Source: Pseudodonghicola xiamenensis DSM 18339 (GTDB taxonomy: Bacteria > Pseudomonadota > Alphaproteobacteria > Rhodobacterales > Rhodobacteraceae). Taken from it: a stretch of 64,000 bases of DNA. A program made the position numbers and the translations under genes. The notes under the pieces are model-generated. The model saw only the letters and a list, made by a program, of their open reading frames with translations. It did no database searches and had not been told where the DNA came from. The stretch covers positions 1 to 64,000 of the forward strand of contig NZ_AUBS01000008.1 in assembly GCF_000429365.1 (NCBI RefSeq), read 5' to 3'. Positions 60,241 to 64,000 of this stretch are shown in pieces. Each line of letters opens with the position of its first letter. Positions within the stretch are counted from its first letter, which is position 1.

Positions 60241-60859
60241 ATGAAAAACGAATATATCGCGGCAGGCGGAGTAGTCATTGCGGCGATCATCGGGGCAGTC
60301 GCGCTGTATTTGAGCAGTGGCGCCCCCCCCGCGTCGCAGCATATCGAAATCCGCACCTACAGCCACGATCAGGCTACAAACAACACCCAAATACACATCA
60401 CCCCCTCCGATCCGCTGGACGCACTGACAGCGACCTTCACGCGCGACAAGAACCCGCTCACCCAGATTGCCTGCACTCTGGCCTGTCTCCCCTTCCCCTA
60501 TGACATACAGGACAGCCAGGACGGCACGCTCGAAGTCTATACTTCGGGGTACTCTCGGCGCGACGATCAAGGGCGGAACCCTGATCGCCCGAGATGCCGG
60601 AGGCAGGATAATCGGACGCCACGAGATCGCCCCCGGCTATGCCTCTGCACCCTATGATTCGACCCGCCTGAAGGTGCCCGGCTTTCGCCCCGCCGAAGTC
60701 GCGAAGATCGACCTCACACTGAGGGGCAGTCCGGACGGTTTCGACAATACCGTTTTTGCCTGGAGCCGCAGCTTCCTGCTGGAAACCCAGGGGACCAGTC
60801 TCAGCGTCAAGGCGATTTCCCCGATCGACGTCAGCGTGCTTGACCCCGGCAAGGGTTAG
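60241..60859 (+). pseudogene. Membrane-anchored protein gene with a single-base frameshift
   Basis: From ATG 60241 (AAGGGCAGCGGC upstream) the frame gives MKNEYIAAGGVVIAAIIGAV and one N-terminal membrane anchor, then an extracytoplasmic domain up to DGTLEVYTSG. Near 60546-60549 a GGGG run shifts the frame: removing one G continues as GTLGATIKGGTLIARDAGGR and runs to the stop at 60859. The span is 619 nt, so one surplus base gives exactly 206 codons. It lies opposite to and between hflC and degP. No family recognised; sequencing error is the alternative to a pseudogene. Confidence 0.65.
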
Positions 60860-60905
60860 GCCAACGGCGCCGCCGACTGGGACAGGCTGCCCATCGGGCC
60901 AGAAA

Positions 60906-60933
60906 AAAGGGCCGGCGCAACCGCCGGCCCTTT
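60906..60933. terminator. Bidirectional terminator between the frameshifted gene and hflC
   Basis: AAAGGGCCGGCG (60906-60917) and CGCCGGCCCTTT (60922-60933) form a perfect 12-bp stem with a CAAC loop. The minus-strand side has six T, ending hflC; the plus-strand side has three T and CC. Confidence 0.88.
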
Positions 60934-60971
60934 CCTGATCAACATCGTCCCAGGGGACGGAAACGCTTCCG

Positions 60972-61856
60972 TCACTTGCCGCCAGCGGCGGCACCCTCGG
61001 GGGATTTGAGATAATTGAAGAAGTCTGAATCCGGGCTGACAACCATCGAAGAATTGTTGCCCTTCAGCGCCCGATCATAGGCGGTGAGCGACCGATAGAA
61101 GGCAAAGAACTCGGGATCCTTGCCGAAGGCCTCCGCATAGATCTTGTTGCGCTCGGCATCGGCCTCACCGCGAATGATCTCGGCCTCACGCTGCGCATCG
61201 GACACCAGCTCGACCTTGGTCCGGTCGGCCTGGGCGCGGACCCGCTGCGCCGCCTCGTTGCCGCGGGCGCGTTCATCGGTGGCCTCGCGCTCGCGTTCGG
61301 CGCGCATCCGGTCGAAGGTGGCCGCGAGGTTCTGCGACGGCAGGTCAGTGGCCTTCAGCCGCACGTCGATGATATCGACCCCCAGCGCCCGCGCCTCGAC
61401 CTCTGCGCCATCCCGGATACGTGCCATCAGCGCGGCACGATCCGAACTCAGGATATCGCCGGAGCTGACCGACCCCAGAACCTCCCGCGTTTTCGAGCGC
61501 AGGATGGAATCGAGCCGCGCCTCGGCGGCCGGCATGCCGCCGGTGCCGATGGCCTGGCGGAACCGCGTCACATCGGTGATCCGATAACGCGCGAAGGCAT
61601 CGACCACCAGCCGGCGGTCATCGAGAGGCGTCACCTCGAGCGGTTGCACGTCCCGGCTGAGGATGCGGTCGTCATAGCGCACGACCTGCTGGATCAGCGG
61701 GATCTTGAAGGCCAGTCCCGGCTCTTCCTTGACCGACACCACGCGACCGAACTGTAGCACCAGCGCCTTCTGACGCTCGTCCACGATGAAGATCGACGAC
61801 AGGCCGGCGGCCACCAGGATCACGACGATAGGCAGGATAAAGGTGGTCTTGCGCAT
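60972..61856 (-). CDS. hflC: HflC protease modulator (SPFH domain)
   Basis: A 294-residue membrane-anchored SPFH/band-7 protein with an N-terminal helix (FILPIVVILVAAGLSSIFIV) facing the periplasm. It forms the HflKC cage around FtsH. Typical are QKALVLQFGRVVSV near 29, LRSKTREVLGSVSSGDILS and the charged helix RMRAEREREATDERARGNEA. The ATG shares bases with the hflK stop (TGATG), so translation is coupled; a GTG one codon earlier is possible. Confidence 0.95.
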   Translation of the reverse strand: MRKTTFILPIVVILVAAGLSSIFIVDERQKALVLQFGRVVSVKEEPGLAFKIPLIQQVVRYDDRILSRDVQPLEVTPLDDRRLVVDAFARYRITDVTRFRQAIGTGGMPAAEARLDSILRSKTREVLGSVSSGDILSSDRAALMARIRDGAEVEARALGVDIIDVRLKATDLPSQNLAATFDRMRAEREREATDERARGNEAAQRVRAQADRTKVELVSDAQREAEIIRGEADAERNKIYAEAFGKDPEFFAFYRSLTAYDRALKGNNSSMVVSPDSDFFNYLKSPEGAAAGGK

Positions 61857-63019
61857 CACTTGTTCTCCGGTTTGCTGGTGGCAGAGGCGGCGCCGTCCCG
61901 GCGCAGCTCGTTCAACGGCAGATAGGGCACGACGCCCTGCCCGGCGGCACCCTCATCGAGGATGATCTTGTCCATCCCGCCCAGCACCTTTTCCATGGTT
62001 TCCAGATACATCCGCTTGCGGGTGACATCCGGCGCCTTCTCGTATTCCTCGCGCACGGCGGAGAAGCGGCTTGCTTCACCCTGCGCCTCGTTGACGACCT
62101 GGGCACGATAGCCTTCGGCCTCTTCAAGAAGCTGGGCGGCCTGACCACGCGCTTCGGCCAACACCCGGTTGGCATAGGCGTCGGCGACGTTCTGCAGACG
62201 GTCGCGTTCCTGTTCGGCGGCCTGAACCTCGCGGAAGGCGTCGATCACCTGCTGCGGCGGATCGGCCTTGTCGAAGTTGACCCGGACGATATGAACGCCG
62301 CTGTCATAACTGTCGAGCGTGGTCTGGATCAGGTCGTGCAGCCGATCGGCGATCTGGCCGCGATCCCGGTTCAGGATCGGTGCCAGCTTCGACTGGGCGA
62401 TGATTTCGCGCATCGCCGATTCCGAAACAGCGCGGATGGTCTGGCGCGGATCACGCAGGTTGAACAGATATTTCGCCGGGTCGCTGATGTTCCAGATCAC
62501 CTGGAAGTCAATATCGACCACATTCTCGTCGCCGGTCAGCATCAGCCCCTGATCCTGGCCACGACCGGTGCCGATATCCTCGCGCTGTTCGGTGGTGACC
62601 GGGAGCACCTCAGCCGTGACCAACGGCCAGGGCGCGAAGTTCAGACCGGGCTCACCGATGCCGTAGAATTTGCCGAGAAACAGCTCGACCGATTTCTCTT
62701 CCGGCTTGACGGTATAAAAGCTCGCCACCCCCCAGAGGATGACGGCGGCGATCACGCCGAGCCCGATAGTGCCCTTGGTGAACATGGGCCCGCCCCCGCC
62801 CTGGCCCGACGGCCCGCCAGAGCCGCCCTTGCCACCGCGCCCGCCGATCAGCACGCGCAGTTGCTCCTGGCCCTTCTTCATCAGCTCGTCGATCTCTGGG
62901 ATCTGCGGTCCGTCGTCTTCCGGGCGCCGGCCACCGCCGCCGCTGCCATTCGTTCCCCGGTCACCTCCGCCCCCGGACGACCCGCCACCCCCCCAGGGGC
63001 CACCGCTGTTACCCGCCAT
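61856..63019 (-). CDS. hflK: HflK protease modulator (SPFH domain)
   Basis: A 387-residue partner of HflC. The Gly-rich N-terminus (GGPWGGGGSSGGGGDRG) is followed by PEIDELMKKGQEQLR, one membrane segment (IGLGVIAAVILWGVASFY near 84) and the SPFH domain with EEKSVELFLGKF and ALDYDSGVHIVRV-like DSYDSGVHIVRVNFDKADPP. It ends in a conserved helix with AAGQGVVPYLPL. First gene of the hflK-hflC unit. Confidence 0.95.
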   Translation of the reverse strand: MAGNSGGPWGGGGSSGGGGDRGTNGSGGGGRRPEDDGPQIPEIDELMKKGQEQLRVLIGGRGGKGGSGGPSGQGGGGPMFTKGTIGLGVIAAVILWGVASFYTVKPEEKSVELFLGKFYGIGEPGLNFAPWPLVTAEVLPVTTEQREDIGTGRGQDQGLMLTGDENVVDIDFQVIWNISDPAKYLFNLRDPRQTIRAVSESAMREIIAQSKLAPILNRDRGQIADRLHDLIQTTLDSYDSGVHIVRVNFDKADPPQQVIDAFREVQAAEQERDRLQNVADAYANRVLAEARGQAAQLLEEAEGYRAQVVNEAQGEASRFSAVREEYEKAPDVTRKRMYLETMEKVLGGMDKIILDEGAAGQGVVPYLPLNELRRDGAASATSKPENK

Positions 63020-63105
63020 AAATTCTAGTCCTCTTTCATTCCGCCCGAAGCGGTTTGTCTCTGTCAGCTCTGCTGATCACTAAACTGTGTATGCAGCGCG
63101 AAAAT

Positions 63106-64000
63106 TCAAGCGCTACGTACCGGCGACTTCATCGTCACGATTTCTTCGGCCATGGTCGGATGCACCGCGACCGTGCGGTCGAAATCCTCTTTCGTGGCCC
63201 CCATCTTGATCGCGACGCCGGCCAGCTGGATCATCTCTCCGGCACCCGGCGCGACGATATGACAGCCCAGAACCTTCCGCGTCGCCTTGCTGACCACCAG
63301 CTTCATCAGCACCCGGTCGGCCCGACCGGCAAAGCTCGACTGCATCGGCTTGAAGCTGGTCGAATAGATCTCGACCGGCTCTTGCTTGGCCGCAGCCTCT
63401 TCCGAAAGCCCCACCGTTCCCATTTCGGGCTGGGTGAAGATCGCAGTCGGGATCAGATCATGATCCACCGGCGTCGGGTTGCCCTTGAAGACGGTTTCGA
63501 CAAAGGCCATGCCTTCGCGGATCGCAACCGGCGTCAGATTGACCCGATCGGTCACATCACCGATCGCATAGACCGACGGCACCGCGGTCTGGCTGTATTG
63601 ATCGACCACGATCTCGCCCCGGCGGCCACGGGCGATGCCGATCTCCTCCAGCCCGAGATCATCCGCGTTGGGGCTGCGCCCGGTGGCGAACATCACCTGG
63701 TCGAAGACCCGCACCTGACCGTCGGTCGAGGTGACCCGGATGCCGTCGCCGTCACGGGCCAGCTCCTGCGCGTTGACGTTAAACTGCAGGTCGATGCCGC
63801 TTTTGACCATCTCTTCTCCGACCAGCTTGCGCGCCTCGTCATCGAAGCCACGCAGGATCTGTTCGCTGCGGCAATATTGCGTCACGGCCACGCCCAGACC
63901 GTTCAGAACTCCCGCGAATTCGCTGGCGATATACCCCCCGCCGACGATCAGGATGGATTTCGGCAGCTTCGGCAGATGGAAAATCTCGTTCGAGCTGATC
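63106..64000 (-). CDS. gor: Glutathione-disulfide reductase (C-terminal part)
   Basis: About 297 residues of a flavoprotein disulfide reductase that continues past the right edge. The visible part begins in the NADPH-binding domain (SILIVGGGYIASEFAGVLNG), includes YAIGDVTDRVNLTPVAIREG with the FAD-binding Asp, and the dimerisation domain ending in the catalytic dyad HPTMAEE. The Arg in QYCRSE after the NADPH loop fits NADP specificity. glutathione reductase is more likely than mercuric or trypanothione reductase; the redox CxxxxC is outside the window. Confidence 0.88.
   Translation of the reverse strand, partial: ISSNEIFHLPKLPKSILIVGGGYIASEFAGVLNGLGVAVTQYCRSEQILRGFDDEARKLVGEEMVKSGIDLQFNVNAQELARDGDGIRVTSTDGQVRVFDQVMFATGRSPNADDLGLEEIGIARGRRGEIVVDQYSQTAVPSVYAIGDVTDRVNLTPVAIREGMAFVETVFKGNPTPVDHDLIPTAIFTQPEMGTVGLSEEAAAKQEPVEIYSTSFKPMQSSFAGRADRVLMKLVVSKATRKVLGCHIVAPGAGEMIQLAGVAIKMGATKEDFDRTVAVHPTMAEEIVTMKSPVRSA

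Overview
The window is GC-rich bacterial chromosome, almost certainly from an alphaproteobacterium of the Rhodobacterales (Rhodobacteraceae/Roseobacter type). This is inferred from a SAM-II riboswitch in front of metZ, the ftsY-DMT transporter-yciB order, small proteins resembling DUF6525 and the phasin/antifreeze-annotated family, and a dispersed terminator-like repeat that I associate with this order. I cannot name the genus. No rRNA, tRNA, CRISPR array, prophage or intact insertion sequence was seen.

Layout. 1-600: start of a glxB-like amidotransferase and the decayed end of an XRE/cupin regulator. 0.5-5 kb: metH with a long leader that contains a 20-codon ORF. 5.3-7 kb: opgG. 7.3-12 kb: nrdH-nrdI-nrdE-nrdF-mazG-like operon behind an adenosylcobalamin riboswitch. 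12-16 kb: two divergent GreA/GreB-C-terminal-like genes, a double zinc-ribbon protein, a Zur-box-like site with a COG0523/CobW GTPase, a DUF1826 remnant and two small conserved proteins. 16-18 kb: TetR gene with a perfect palindromic operator and a frameshifted drug exporter. 18.1-19.4 kb: aroG behind an aromatic-rich leader peptide and a complete attenuator. 19.5-22.5 kb: rRNA methyltransferase and a YtcJ-like amidohydrolase. 22.9-28.5 kb: spermidine/putrescine-type ABC transporter plus amidase. 28.5-37.6 kb: glcB, pepN, a short-chain dehydrogenase, two unknowns and gatB. 37.8-43.2 kb: trkH, a phasin-like pair, folE2, and metZ under a SAM-II riboswitch. 43.3-51.7 kb: hydrolase, glutathione transferase, lipoprotein, ferredoxin, PAS-LuxR/GNAT pair, purD/xseA and alkB. 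52.3-57.2 kb: ftsY group, a Crp/Fnr regulator and a candidate small RNA. 57.2-64 kb: small proteins, cold-shock protein, degP, a frameshifted membrane protein, hflC-hflK and the end of gor.

The most striking feature is the density of RNA-level control over biosynthetic genes: B12 sensing on ribonucleotide reductase, SAM sensing on metZ, aromatic-amino-acid attenuation on aroG, and a possible Met-Met leader peptide on metH. metH and metZ are both methionine genes and metH itself needs B12, so B12 and SAM status are read at several points. A second theme is zinc economy, with a Zur-like site, COG0523 GTPase, a zinc-ribbon protein and the GTP cyclohydrolase FolE2. Several genes look broken by small indels or truncation: the XRE/cupin regulator, the DUF1826 fragment, the drug exporter and the membrane protein at 60.2 kb. 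Sequencing error must be excluded for the indel cases.
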